50,306 nt of DNA, from the NCBI RefSeq assembly GCF_002860255.1, contig NZ_PGVE01000094.1, positions 1 to 50,306 on the forward strand, in the 5' to 3' direction. This document shows positions 18,949-27,684 of this stretch, piece by piece. Position 1 is the first letter of the stretch. Each line of letters opens with the position of its first letter. Both the position numbers and the translations under genes were made by a program. The notes below the pieces were generated by a model that searched no databases, was not told the DNA's origin, and saw nothing but the letters and a program-made list of their open reading frames with translations. The DNA is from Neobacillus cucumis (GTDB lineage: Bacteria > Bacillota > Bacilli > Bacillales > Cytobacillaceae).

Positions 18949-20037
18949 ATGAAAAAAAAACTAAAAAAGATAGTTAAATTTTCCTTGCTGATCGTAAATA
19001 TCGTGAAATGGTACTTCACAATGAATCGTAAAAAACAAAGTACTATTGCTTTCGTATTTAATGTTTCAAAGTGGAAGCGGCCATATATTCAAAATTTGTT
19101 ACATGAATATGAAATCATGTTTGTTCCATCAGAAAAAAGGCTCTTTTTACTATCACCGCTCCTTAAGAAATTAGACAAAAGGGTATTTATTATTTGGGGA
19201 TTCCCTGAAGATGAAGAGATATGCCGTTATGCTGACAGAAAAGGGGTCCCAGTCTATCGGATGGAAGATGGCTTTGTTCGATCGGTGGGATTGGGCTCCA
19301 TGCATACACCCCCGTATTCGATATGTTTTGATAAAAAAGGAATGTATTTTGACTCCACCCAGCCAAGTGATCTTGAGATCCTTCTTAATGGATACGATTT
19401 TGATTCAAATCCTGAACTTCTTCAACAATCAAAAAACTGTATCGAAATGCTAAACAAATTAGGCATTAGTAAGTACAATCATATAGGTTCGAAGAGCGTT
19501 CATGAGATATACGGTCAAAAAACGAAAAAAAGAATCCTTGTGATTGGTCAGGTAGAGGATGATGCGTCTATCCTAAAAGGATGCAGTAAAAGATTCACCA
19601 ATAATGACCTAGTAAGATTAGCAAGTAAAGAAAATCCAGATGCAGAAATTATCTATAAGCCGCATCCTGATGTATTAACAGGACGCAGACCCAAACAATC
19701 GAATCCGAATGAAGTTTCTCAAATAGCAAAAGTAATTGAAGAACCATTAAGCCTCGTTGATTCATTTAAAACGATTGATCATGTTTATACCATTACATCC
19801 CTGTCAGGGTTCGAAGCACTCCTAAGAGGAATTCCGGTAACGACAGTAGGGGCTCCTTTCTATTCAGGATGGGGAGTTACTGATGACCGGCAGATAACAG
19901 ATCGCCGAAAAAGAAAATTATCGGTAGAAGAAATTTTTGCCGGAGCGTATCTCCTATACCCAAGATATGCAGACCCGTTGACAGGAGAACAGTTATCACT
20001 GGAAGAAACGATTCATCGGATTGCATCTAATTTATAA
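18949..20037 (+). CDS. Single-module KpsC-like Kdo transferase
   Basis: This 362-residue protein equals one KpsC half. It is closest to the N-half of the preceding gene: RILVIGQVEDD, AEIIYKPHPDV, TIDHVYTITSLSGFEALL and FYSGWG are shared nearly verbatim. One block, PPYSICFDKKGMYFD, is instead more like the C-half (PPYSICVDDVGIYYD). The key EDGFVRSVGLG and HPDV segments are intact, so it is likely active. Its N-terminus is basic (MKKKLKKIVKF) with a short hydrophobic stretch. It probably arose by partial tandem duplication and may add a further Kdo or a different linkage. The gene starts 23 bases after kpsC. Confidence 0.85.
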   Translation: MKKKLKKIVKFSLLIVNIVKWYFTMNRKKQSTIAFVFNVSKWKRPYIQNLLHEYEIMFVPSEKRLFLLSPLLKKLDKRVFIIWGFPEDEEICRYADRKGVPVYRMEDGFVRSVGLGSMHTPPYSICFDKKGMYFDSTQPSDLEILLNGYDFDSNPELLQQSKNCIEMLNKLGISKYNHIGSKSVHEIYGQKTKKRILVIGQVEDDASILKGCSKRFTNNDLVRLASKENPDAEIIYKPHPDVLTGRRPKQSNPNEVSQIAKVIEEPLSLVDSFKTIDHVYTITSLSGFEALLRGIPVTTVGAPFYSGWGVTDDRQITDRRKRKLSVEEIFAGAYLLYPRYADPLTGEQLSLEETIHRIASNL

Positions 20038-20161
20038 ACGAACTTTGGTTAATTTAGGTGTTAGATGAAAAAATTTATCCTTAAACAGGGTTCAGTAAAA
20101 AGATATAATGAAAATCAGTGAACGGATAATCCTAACGACATAAGATAGGAAGCTTAAAGAT

Positions 20162-20965
20162 ATGATTCAAATTATACAAGTATTAAAAGAACAGTTACTA
20201 AATTTAAATTTAATATTTCGACTTGCCTTTTATGATATTAAGGGAAAATATTTAATGCATTATTTGGGTGTCCTTTGGCAGTTCTTAAATCCTATTGTAC
20301 AAATCTTTGTATATTGGTTTGTTTTTGGATTAGGTATACGTGGAGGCCAGCCGATTGATGGGATACCTTACTTTGTTTGGCTAATTTCAGGACTTATCCC
20401 TTGGTTCTTTATCAATCCTTCAATTACACAAGGTGCAAATAGTGTTTATTCGAAACTAAATCTTGTATCAAAAATGAAATTTCCAGTAAGTATCTTACCA
20501 TCAGTATCCATTATTAGTAATAGCTTTCAATTTATCGCGATGCTAGTAATGCTGCTATTGATATTAATGATAAATGGTATATACCCAAATGTTTATTATA
20601 TTCAGATAATCTATTATCTAATTTGTCTTTATGTATTTTTATATTCCATTTCCTTGTTCTTTTCAACATTTACTACGATTGTGCGTGATTTTCAGTCTTT
20701 ATTACAAACATCTATGAAGATGCTGTTTTTCGTAACTCCAATCGTTTGGAATACAGACAAACTGCCTGAGCAATTGCAACATTTGTTAATGTTAAATCCT
20801 ATTTATTACTTGGTTGAGGGGTTCCGCAATTCCCTTTTATTTGATACTTGGTTTTTTGAAGATGCGGCCTACACTTTATACTTTTGGGCACTAACCTTAA
20901 TAATCTTATTTACTGGAGCGGCATTACATTTGAAATTTAGAAAAAATTTCTTTGATTATATGTAA
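20162..20965 (+). CDS. tagG: ABC-2 type polysaccharide exporter permease (TagG/KpsM-like)
   Basis: This 267-residue integral membrane protein has about six hydrophobic segments and the ABC-2 permease pattern YLGVLWQFLNPIVQIFVYW near the N-terminus, then GLIPWFFINPSITQGANS and, toward the end, NPIYYLVEGFRNSL, typical of TagG, KpsM and Wzm. With the ATPase downstream (17 bases later) it should move an undecaprenyl- or lipid-linked glycan across the cytoplasmic membrane. It is more TagG-like given its partner's TagH architecture. No KpsE or KpsD homologue is in the cluster, as expected without an outer membrane. Confidence 0.9.
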   Translation: MIQIIQVLKEQLLNLNLIFRLAFYDIKGKYLMHYLGVLWQFLNPIVQIFVYWFVFGLGIRGGQPIDGIPYFVWLISGLIPWFFINPSITQGANSVYSKLNLVSKMKFPVSILPSVSIISNSFQFIAMLVMLLLILMINGIYPNVYYIQIIYYLICLYVFLYSISLFFSTFTTIVRDFQSLLQTSMKMLFFVTPIVWNTDKLPEQLQHLLMLNPIYYLVEGFRNSLLFDTWFFEDAAYTLYFWALTLIILFTGAALHLKFRKNFFDYM

Positions 20966-20982
20966 AATGGAGGCTTGATTTG

Positions 20983-22596
20983 ATGGAGCCTATAGTTAAA
21001 TTCCATAATGTTTATAAAACATTTAGCTTTTATAAAAATCAGACAGAAAAATTGATGGATATCCTTTCCATTAAAAAGAAGAAAAAAAGCTTTTCAGCGC
21101 TACGAGGAATATCCTTTGAAGTTTTTAAGGGGGAGAGTATCGGAGTAATTGGTATTAATGGTTCCGGTAAATCAACTTTATCCAATTTGCTTGCCCAAAT
21201 AGGTGTGCCCTCCTCTGGTAACATTACTTTAAAAGGGGAGTCTTCCTTAATTGCGATTGCAGCCGGGTTAAATAATAACTTGAGCGGCTTCGAAAATATC
21301 CATCTAAAGTGTCTAATGATGGGGCTTAAAAATGAGGAAATTAAAAAGATTACACCACAGATAATGGAATTTGCAGATATTGGAGACTTCATTTATCAAC
21401 CGGTTAAGAACTATTCAAGTGGGATGAAATCCAGGCTAGGTTTTGCTATTTCTATTCATACGAATCCAGATATTCTGATCATCGATGAAGCATTATCAGT
21501 AGGGGACCAAACCTTCTATGAAAAGTGTATTAAAAAGATGGAAGAATTTAAAAGTGTAGGGAAGACGATATTCTTTATTAGTCATTCAATATCCCAAGTT
21601 AGGAACTTTTGTGACAGAGTTTTATGGCTGCATTTCGGGGAGATAAAAACATTTGGCAATAAAGATGAAGTTCTAAAAGAATATAAAGAATTTATCGATT
21701 GGTATAATCAGTTAACTGATGCTGAAAAAAAACAATATAAAGCTGGAATGCTAAATGAACAATTTGATAATAAAAATATGCAGTCCAGAAGTGGGAACAG
21801 AACAAAAAAAAGACCGAAAGGCATGATTAAAAGAGTCTCATTCCTGGGTCAGCTCATTATTTTATTAACTTTGTTATTGATTTCAACAATCTTTTTAACA
21901 AAAGGAAAACACCCAAGTTCTACTTTAAGTATAGAATCGAATGACACTAGTAAATCAATCATTCAAAAGAAAGTAAATAATACCCCAGTAAAGATTATGA
22001 AAGAACCTATAAACAAAAAAGGTTACCTGCTTAAAGAAAAAGTCGATATCTATTCAGACTCAAAATTAAAACACAAAATAGTAACGTTACCTTTTGCCAC
22101 TCCTATAAGCATTCAAGAGAAACGGAATGATAGTTACAAGGTAACGTATGACGGAAAAACCGGTTATATCAACACAACGGATGCCACAATCAGTGAACAA
22201 GAAACTCAACCGTTAAATCTAAGTATAGATAATTTACAAGACTCACTTCCTTCTGCATTTTCCAGGTCATATGAATTTTACTTAGCCTATTTGGGAGCTG
22301 ATTATAATAACATAAAAAGCGATATTCGAGGGCTAACAGAGGAAACGACCGATTCATTAGGAAATAAGGTTCAAGTATATCGTTCTGTTTCTTATACTTT
22401 TAATCAAAATAATATTGCTGACATGATAACCGTTTTGGATATTGATTCTAGTGATGAAATCATACAAAGAATGAAGGAAAATGCCTCAATAAAAAACGAT
22501 GAGGACCAACTATATTTTGTAGATATCAATGGTTATCAAACCATATTAAACCTCCAAAAAAATACGGTTTCCTTTAAATTATCAAATCAACAGTAG
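20983..22596 (+). CDS. tagH: ABC exporter ATPase with TM segment and SH3-like extracellular tail (TagH-like)
   Basis: This is a 537-residue ATPase powering the upstream permease. Residues 1-245 form the ABC domain with Walker A GINGSGKST (57-65), signature YSSGMKSRLGF and Walker B ILIIDEALSVGD. Residues about 286-307 are a transmembrane helix (GQLIILLTLLLISTIFL). Residues about 346-402 resemble a bacterial SH3 domain (LLKEKVDIYSDSKLKHKIV... GYINTTD), followed by about 130 residues of an unassigned domain. KpsT and Wzt of capsules lack this layout; B. subtilis TagH, which exports wall teichoic acid, has similar length and the ATPase-TM-SH3 order. ATG 20983 with GGAGG nine bases upstream is preferred to the TTG just before it. 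Confidence 0.9.
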   Translation: MEPIVKFHNVYKTFSFYKNQTEKLMDILSIKKKKKSFSALRGISFEVFKGESIGVIGINGSGKSTLSNLLAQIGVPSSGNITLKGESSLIAIAAGLNNNLSGFENIHLKCLMMGLKNEEIKKITPQIMEFADIGDFIYQPVKNYSSGMKSRLGFAISIHTNPDILIIDEALSVGDQTFYEKCIKKMEEFKSVGKTIFFISHSISQVRNFCDRVLWLHFGEIKTFGNKDEVLKEYKEFIDWYNQLTDAEKKQYKAGMLNEQFDNKNMQSRSGNRTKKRPKGMIKRVSFLGQLIILLTLLLISTIFLTKGKHPSSTLSIESNDTSKSIIQKKVNNTPVKIMKEPINKKGYLLKEKVDIYSDSKLKHKIVTLPFATPISIQEKRNDSYKVTYDGKTGYINTTDATISEQETQPLNLSIDNLQDSLPSAFSRSYEFYLAYLGADYNNIKSDIRGLTEETTDSLGNKVQVYRSVSYTFNQNNIADMITVLDIDSSDEIIQRMKENASIKNDEDQLYFVDINGYQTILNLQKNTVSFKLSNQQ

Positions 22597-22653
22597 TAAG
22601 ACAGCCGCTTGGATAACTTAAAGTCAAAAACTATTTCTAAAGGAGCTTTTGCA

Positions 22654-25119
22654 TTGAAATATTTAATAATAAATCCTTATTATAACGAAACCAATGGAAT
22701 TGAAAACTCTATAAAAAACACGCTAGCAGCATTAGACGGCAAAATGGATGTTGAACTATTTGCAAATACAAAAAATCTAAATAAGAAACAATTCCAAAAG
22801 GCTGTTTATAACTATGTTACTTCTAAATTTGGAACCGAAGAAGTGATCATTGAAGCTCCTGAAGCAAGGGCGTCAACATTACTGTTACCAAAGGAATATA
22901 ATGTCCATTTAAGATTGCATTGTCCTCTTGCAGTGGCACAAAAATATGATGGTTTTAAACCAGATGAGACGATCTATTCTGAAGAGCTTCGAGTTATTCA
23001 TAAAGCTAAAGCTGTTTCCTCTCCATCATATGGACTTCTAAAAGAAATGAAAAATGAAATTGATTCCGATAATATCTTTGTCTTTAAGAATCAATATAAT
23101 AAAAATATTAAATTGTACGAATCTGAAGAAAAAGAATATGATGTTGTTTTTATGGGGAGATTCCAGAAGTTAAAAGGGATCGAATATCTAAATCCAATTT
23201 TAGAAAGATTACCTGAAAACTATAAGGTTTTATTATTTGGTAAAAACTCAAGTAAATTTAAATTTAGCCCCAATATAAAGTGCTCTATCACAGTGAAGGA
23301 GCATATTGCAAATGATGAACGATTTGAGCTTGTGGGCAAAGCTAAAACATTGATGATGCTAAGTCGTTTTGAAAATTGTTCAATGGTTATTTTAGAGGCG
23401 CTTGCGGCTGGAACAGTTGTTACTTGTTGGGATGTCGGAGGGAATTCTGAGATTGCCTCTCCAGATGTTATGCAAGTCATTCCATTTGAGGATATAGAAA
23501 AGTTGGTATCCGAAGTGATGGATATTTGTGAAACAAATCATTACCCATCCACAGAAAAATTTATGGATGCTCTATCAAAAATCGATCAAGATTTTGCCTC
23601 TGGAGTAGTGAGCGTAGTAGATCATCTTCTTTCTAATGAGGGTGAGGAAAAGAAAATCTATAAAGGATTAAATTGCTCTTCTCAACATCAATTTGATTAT
23701 TCGAAAGAATTTAAAACAGCCAATAATGAGTTTTTAGAAAACCCTTTTGGAAAACGAGTACTAGGATTTACGATCAGTAATGAACATATTGAGGAAATGT
23801 GGGTGCCTGTTGTCCAAAAATTAGGTCTTGAGGCAAGGTACGTTTGTAGAAGACCGTTAGGGTTCCATACAGTATTTAAAAACCCATTCCCTGTTGAACC
23901 AAAAGAGTTTACTCAATATGATTGGATTGAAAATCCGACAAGATTAATTAAAAATATCAACAATTATAAACCGAATAAACTTTTATTTCACAATGGCTTA
24001 CATCCGATGTATCAAGATGTATTAGATGAAGTGAAGAAACTGGGTATTCCTTTTATTTATTCAGAACTAGGATGGTTCCCGCAAAAAGACCATGTATATT
24101 TTGATCGGTGGGGAACGAATGGCCAATCCTATTTAGCCTCATTAAGTGCAGAAGCGTTTTGCAGAAAATCGATAAATGATGAAGGGCTAAAGGCAAAAAA
24201 GGTTAAAGGAGATCATGTGCTGGTTGTAACACAACTCGAAAATGATACGAATTTAATTGTTAACTCGCCTCTGTTTAAAAAGAATTACGCGTTTATTAAA
24301 CATGTTTTAAAAGAGATACCGGCAGCTGAAAAGGTTATTATCAAAGTACATCCACTTGATAAGCATTGGGAACAGTTAAAGGACTTTGAAAGTGATAGAG
24401 TAACTGTTATTAAGGAAGGTAATTTGGAAGAACTTCTTTCAAAATCAAAGGCGGTAATAGGAATTAATTCAACCGTCCTAATCCAGGCTCTTGAATATGA
24501 TATTAATATTTACAGCTATGGCTATGGTCTATTAGATAACAAAGGTGCGACCATTAGCTGCTTGGAAGCTCCGTTATCTAAACAATGGAAGAACGAATTA
24601 GTAGGTTCAAGAAAAAGAAGAGATATGCTGATTGAGGGCTTTAAGAGCAGACAAATTAATATAAGGGAACTAGAGAATCTTTCACCAGAAAGTCTAGTTA
24701 ATAATATTGCATTTGAACCATTCTTATTTGCAAATCAAGAAGACTTTTCGAAGTTAAATGCATATGTCAAAAAAATGGAACAAGTAAACAATGACAGCAA
24801 AAAATCAACGGAAAAAGAGAAAGCTGTCACAAATAAAAGCAAGGCAGATAAAGAAAAAAGTACAAAGCCAACAACCAATAAAACGAACACTAGCACTGGT
24901 AAAAATGATATACTTAAAGAGAAAACAGCGAGTAAGAACACGACAGGATCTCAAGCTTCAAATAAGCCAAAGGCTCCGAATAAAAATACGGCTGTTGCAG
25001 CAAAAAAATTACAAAATGCACCGAAGAAAACATTTACACAATTATGGTCTCGTAGATTTACAAAGTTTAGAAAAAACCCTAAAATAGTAATTACATTTCT
25101 ATTAAAAAAACTGCAGTAA
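22654..25119 (+). CDS. Two-domain glycosyltransferase: GT4-like plus capsule-synthesis-like domain
   Basis: This is an 821-residue protein. The TTG at 22654 is the better start: AAGGAG lies eight bases upstream and the sequence then begins MKYLIINPYYNETNG. Residues 1-345 look like a GT-B (GT4-type) glycosyltransferase, with VVFMGRFQKLKGIEYL and SRFENCSMVILEALAAGT as donor-site blocks. Residues about 365-690 resemble the KpsS/KpsC capsule-synthesis family: HNGLHPMYQ, IIKVHPLDKHWEQL and VIGINSTVLIQALEY. A Lys/Thr/Asn-rich linker (about 705-790) leads to a basic, hydrophobic C-terminus (FTKFRKNPKIVITFLLKKL) that could dock on the membrane. It may elongate or branch the Kdo-linked glycan. Whether the second domain uses CMP-Kdo is not shown. 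The fusion is not one I recognise. Confidence 0.72.
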   Translation: MKYLIINPYYNETNGIENSIKNTLAALDGKMDVELFANTKNLNKKQFQKAVYNYVTSKFGTEEVIIEAPEARASTLLLPKEYNVHLRLHCPLAVAQKYDGFKPDETIYSEELRVIHKAKAVSSPSYGLLKEMKNEIDSDNIFVFKNQYNKNIKLYESEEKEYDVVFMGRFQKLKGIEYLNPILERLPENYKVLLFGKNSSKFKFSPNIKCSITVKEHIANDERFELVGKAKTLMMLSRFENCSMVILEALAAGTVVTCWDVGGNSEIASPDVMQVIPFEDIEKLVSEVMDICETNHYPSTEKFMDALSKIDQDFASGVVSVVDHLLSNEGEEKKIYKGLNCSSQHQFDYSKEFKTANNEFLENPFGKRVLGFTISNEHIEEMWVPVVQKLGLEARYVCRRPLGFHTVFKNPFPVEPKEFTQYDWIENPTRLIKNINNYKPNKLLFHNGLHPMYQDVLDEVKKLGIPFIYSELGWFPQKDHVYFDRWGTNGQSYLASLSAEAFCRKSINDEGLKAKKVKGDHVLVVTQLENDTNLIVNSPLFKKNYAFIKHVLKEIPAAEKVIIKVHPLDKHWEQLKDFESDRVTVIKEGNLEELLSKSKAVIGINSTVLIQALEYDINIYSYGYGLLDNKGATISCLEAPLSKQWKNELVGSRKRRDMLIEGFKSRQINIRELENLSPESLVNNIAFEPFLFANQEDFSKLNAYVKKMEQVNNDSKKSTEKEKAVTNKSKADKEKSTKPTTNKTNTSTGKNDILKEKTASKNTTGSQASNKPKAPNKNTAVAAKKLQNAPKKTFTQLWSRRFTKFRKNPKIVITFLLKKLQ

Positions 25120-25160
25120 CATTTTTTTAAAATTCCTTTCCATTTTAAAGGAGTCAATTT

Positions 25161-25934
25161 ATGAAGAATATTATTACATTTGGAAGCTGTCTATCTGCTA
25201 CTGTTGCCAATCAACTTGAAGTAATGGGAGATTTTTATCGAGTTAGTAGTGTTCAACATAATAGGATAGATCAATTCATGGAGAATTATGTTTATAAAAC
25301 AAGCTCTCCCCTTAAAGAAGAAGATATGGGTTTGAAAGTAAAGGAAAACTTTCAATATGTTAACGTATTTAGAAATCAGTTTGATCATTTAGAATTAGGA
25401 AAAGCATTGCCATTTAAGAGGGAACAAAACTCATTAATGCATCCGATAAATGCCATCAATGATGGGAATATCAAGCTCTTATTAATAGATAATTATCCCG
25501 ATATGTTCTTTAAGGTATATAAACACAAGACAATAGGATCAAAGTTTTTTATTAATAAAGGTTATCTGGAAGAAGAGCCATCAAGTATGGAATTTGTTAA
25601 TAAGCTGCTTGATCCAAAAGAGGCTTCTGAATTATATAATGATTTGATAAGTTATTGCGAGTCAAAGAATGATAATTTAATTACCGTTTTTATGCATTTT
25701 CCGGTGAATTTGAAAATGAATGATGCAATAAATAAAAGAGAAAAAGATTTTATTGCATCGATAGAAGGATTAAAAGAAAAGCATGATCAATTTTTTGTAA
25801 TTTCACCGAAAGAAATAACCATAGAGGACTTATCTAATCCTAAGGATCCTTATCATTATAAAGATGAGACCTATAAAAAGTATGCTCTAGAAATTAAAGA
25901 ATTACTAAGGCAAAATGAGTTAATTCTTGGATAA
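25161..25934 (+). CDS. SGNH/GSCFA-like protein, possible glycan acyl-modifying enzyme
   Basis: This 257-residue cytoplasmic protein without a signal peptide starts MKNIITFGSCLSATVANQL. The FGSC motif resembles the nucleophile block of SGNH, GSCFA and WcbI-type proteins, and the C-terminal DPYHYKDETYKKYA resembles the D-x-x-H block of that fold. Such proteins add or remove acyl groups on polysaccharides or have unknown roles in capsule loci. The family call rests on these two blocks only. It is the last gene of the Kdo cluster, 41 bases after the glycosyltransferase, with AAAGGAG upstream, and it ends at a strong terminator. Confidence 0.6.
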   Translation: MKNIITFGSCLSATVANQLEVMGDFYRVSSVQHNRIDQFMENYVYKTSSPLKEEDMGLKVKENFQYVNVFRNQFDHLELGKALPFKREQNSLMHPINAINDGNIKLLLIDNYPDMFFKVYKHKTIGSKFFINKGYLEEEPSSMEFVNKLLDPKEASELYNDLISYCESKNDNLITVFMHFPVNLKMNDAINKREKDFIASIEGLKEKHDQFFVISPKEITIEDLSNPKDPYHYKDETYKKYALEIKELLRQNELILG

Positions 25935-25939
25935 ATACT

Positions 25940-25985
25940 AAAAAGCCACAGACCCTATCCGCATGTATAAGGTCTGTGGCTTTTT
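25940..25985. terminator. Bidirectional terminator between converging operons
   Basis: AAAAAGCCACAGACC at 25940-25954 is the exact inverse of GGTCTGTGGCTTTTT at 25971-25985, giving a 15-bp stem with T residues at the 3' end on either strand. It separates the plus-strand Kdo cluster from the minus-strand beta-helix gene. Confidence 0.95.
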
Positions 25986-25990
25986 AGGTT

Positions 25991-27550
25991 TTAATTCTTA
26001 ATGTAGGATCCATCCTTACTTGTTATATTAAGAGGCGGCTCAAACGTAGACGGGCCAACATAACCGCTGACAAGGATATTAGACATATCCAAAGCATAGA
26101 TGTCCTTAATGGAGTTCCCAGATGTATTTACATTGGAAGCGGTGATATGGGAACCTGTCTGTGCAACTAAACCGTATTTTTTGTTGAATTTAGTGATTAA
26201 TCCAACGGCCCTGGCCTTTCCGCCATTGTAAACCCAAAGGCCATTTTCGCCGTTATTATTAGCCACTAGACTATTAGCATTCATCGTAGAACCTATTGAT
26301 ACGGCTCCTGAATAAAGATTCCCCAGCGCTTTTCCTAGATCGCTATTCACAGTACCATTACCAGAAGCGACAAATCCATGTCGATGGTTTCCTATCGATA
26401 ACGCGGTTTTCGCGAAAGCAAATGAATTATCCTGCGCAACAATTCCATCCAGCAGATTCCCAGATGCAATCGCACCGACTACTTGAATACTTGCGCCGGA
26501 AGAAGCACCAAAGCCCACTCTGCCTGAGGAAGATGATACTGATTCTTTCGCATCGATATGGGCACTTTGTGTAGCATAGACATTAGAACCACTAAAGGAA
26601 CTAATGGCAAAATTGGAGCCTAAGGTAACTTCTGAACCATTCCTGGCAATGATCCCGGTTACTCCGCCATGGCCGCCAACCATATCCCAGCCTTTCACAC
26701 TTCTTCTAGTGGATTGATCCTTTTCTGGTCTCCCAGTCCCAACAAAGACAACATTATTAATGGATCCTAAACTAGTATTGTGATCGGCTAATAAAGCAGT
26801 TGTATTCTTTGTCCATCGTATGACGGTTTTTGGAATGGTCATCGCAGCCTTAACCTCCTTGGGAGGTAAAGAGTTGCCCGTATACAGGACGGTGATTCGC
26901 TTATTTTTGGAATCAACATCTGTAATTTCCCAAGCTCCCTGATGATAGTAGTGGTTTGCTGCTCCAGAGGTATTCTTTATAATAACAAACTGCCCTGGAG
27001 TGATCCCAACAACGCTTGAGACATTATAGGTGATATCGTAATAGTTTAAGTTCTTATAGTCATTCGCATAATATTCAATTTTAAATGTATGATGGGAGAT
27101 GGCATGAACACCTGATGAAGTAATCTTAATGGGTTCTTGGCCTTTAATATCTACTAAAGAAGCATTAAGTCCGTCTGCTAGCAACTGCTCTTTGTAATCG
27201 TAAATTCCCGGTTTGAGAGAGATTTCTATCTTTGAACCTCTTTCCACCTTTTTTAATTTAAGATCGTCTAATGCCGTTTGAATGGTTGGATAATTCTTGC
27301 TAGGAACATTTATAAAGAGCCTATTCCCTGATGGTATAGTTAATGGTTTACCAAAAGAATGGTCTAATGCTTCTTGGGCATTTGAATAGTCAGATACATG
27401 GATCTTTTCTGTTTCTTTACTAGGCACCTCCTTCTTTATAACCTTATTTTTTGAATCCTTAGAAGCTGAGCTAGATGAGAAATGGTTGATCGTAAAAGCA
27501 ACTATAATAAAGACTGTTAGGAATGCGGCAAATAATTTTATGATCTTCAC
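25991..27550 (-). CDS. Membrane-anchored or secreted right-handed beta-helix protein
   Basis: This 519-residue protein starts at GTG 27550 with AGAGGAG upstream. Residues 5-23 are a hydrophobic signal or anchor (FAAFLTVFIIVAFTI) without a clear cleavage site, followed by a Ser/Lys-rich linker. From about residue 80 it contains NYPTIQTALDDL, the usual entry to pectate-lyase-type beta-helices, then many short repeats such as GNLLDGIVAQDNSFAFA, GNHRHGFVASGNG and NNGENGLWVYNGG with Asn/Gly turns. This fold occurs in polysaccharide lyases, epimerases and depolymerases. Its position between two surface-polysaccharide loci suggests a glycan substrate or a surface role. I see no diagnostic catalytic site. 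Confidence 0.75.
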   Translation of the reverse strand: MKIIKLFAAFLTVFIIVAFTINHFSSSSASKDSKNKVIKKEVPSKETEKIHVSDYSNAQEALDHSFGKPLTIPSGNRLFINVPSKNYPTIQTALDDLKLKKVERGSKIEISLKPGIYDYKEQLLADGLNASLVDIKGQEPIKITSSGVHAISHHTFKIEYYANDYKNLNYYDITYNVSSVVGITPGQFVIIKNTSGAANHYYHQGAWEITDVDSKNKRITVLYTGNSLPPKEVKAAMTIPKTVIRWTKNTTALLADHNTSLGSINNVVFVGTGRPEKDQSTRRSVKGWDMVGGHGGVTGIIARNGSEVTLGSNFAISSFSGSNVYATQSAHIDAKESVSSSSGRVGFGASSGASIQVVGAIASGNLLDGIVAQDNSFAFAKTALSIGNHRHGFVASGNGTVNSDLGKALGNLYSGAVSIGSTMNANSLVANNNGENGLWVYNGGKARAVGLITKFNKKYGLVAQTGSHITASNVNTSGNSIKDIYALDMSNILVSGYVGPSTFEPPLNITSKDGSYIKN

Positions 27551-27649
27551 TTTCTACTCCTCTGTTGAATCTTTTTTTAGTAATCACTGAATGTAAGAGC
27601 ATATATCATATTTTCATTGAAAAATGAAGAATATGCAAATTTGGGGGAA

Positions 27650-27684
27650 ATAAAAAAACTGATTGCAATGGCTCCAATCAGTTT
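27650..27684 (-). terminator. Intrinsic terminator of the YhcH-family gene
   Basis: AAACTGATTG at 27656-27665 pairs with CAATCAGTTT at 27675-27684, and the minus strand continues with a T-run (27652-27658). The stem overlaps the stop codon of the minus-strand gene. Confidence 0.8.

Noticed and set aside
20162..22596. KpsM/KpsT capsule exporter in the strict Gram-negative sense
   Set aside because: The ATPase carries a TM segment and an SH3-like domain absent from KpsT, and no KpsE/KpsD genes are present.
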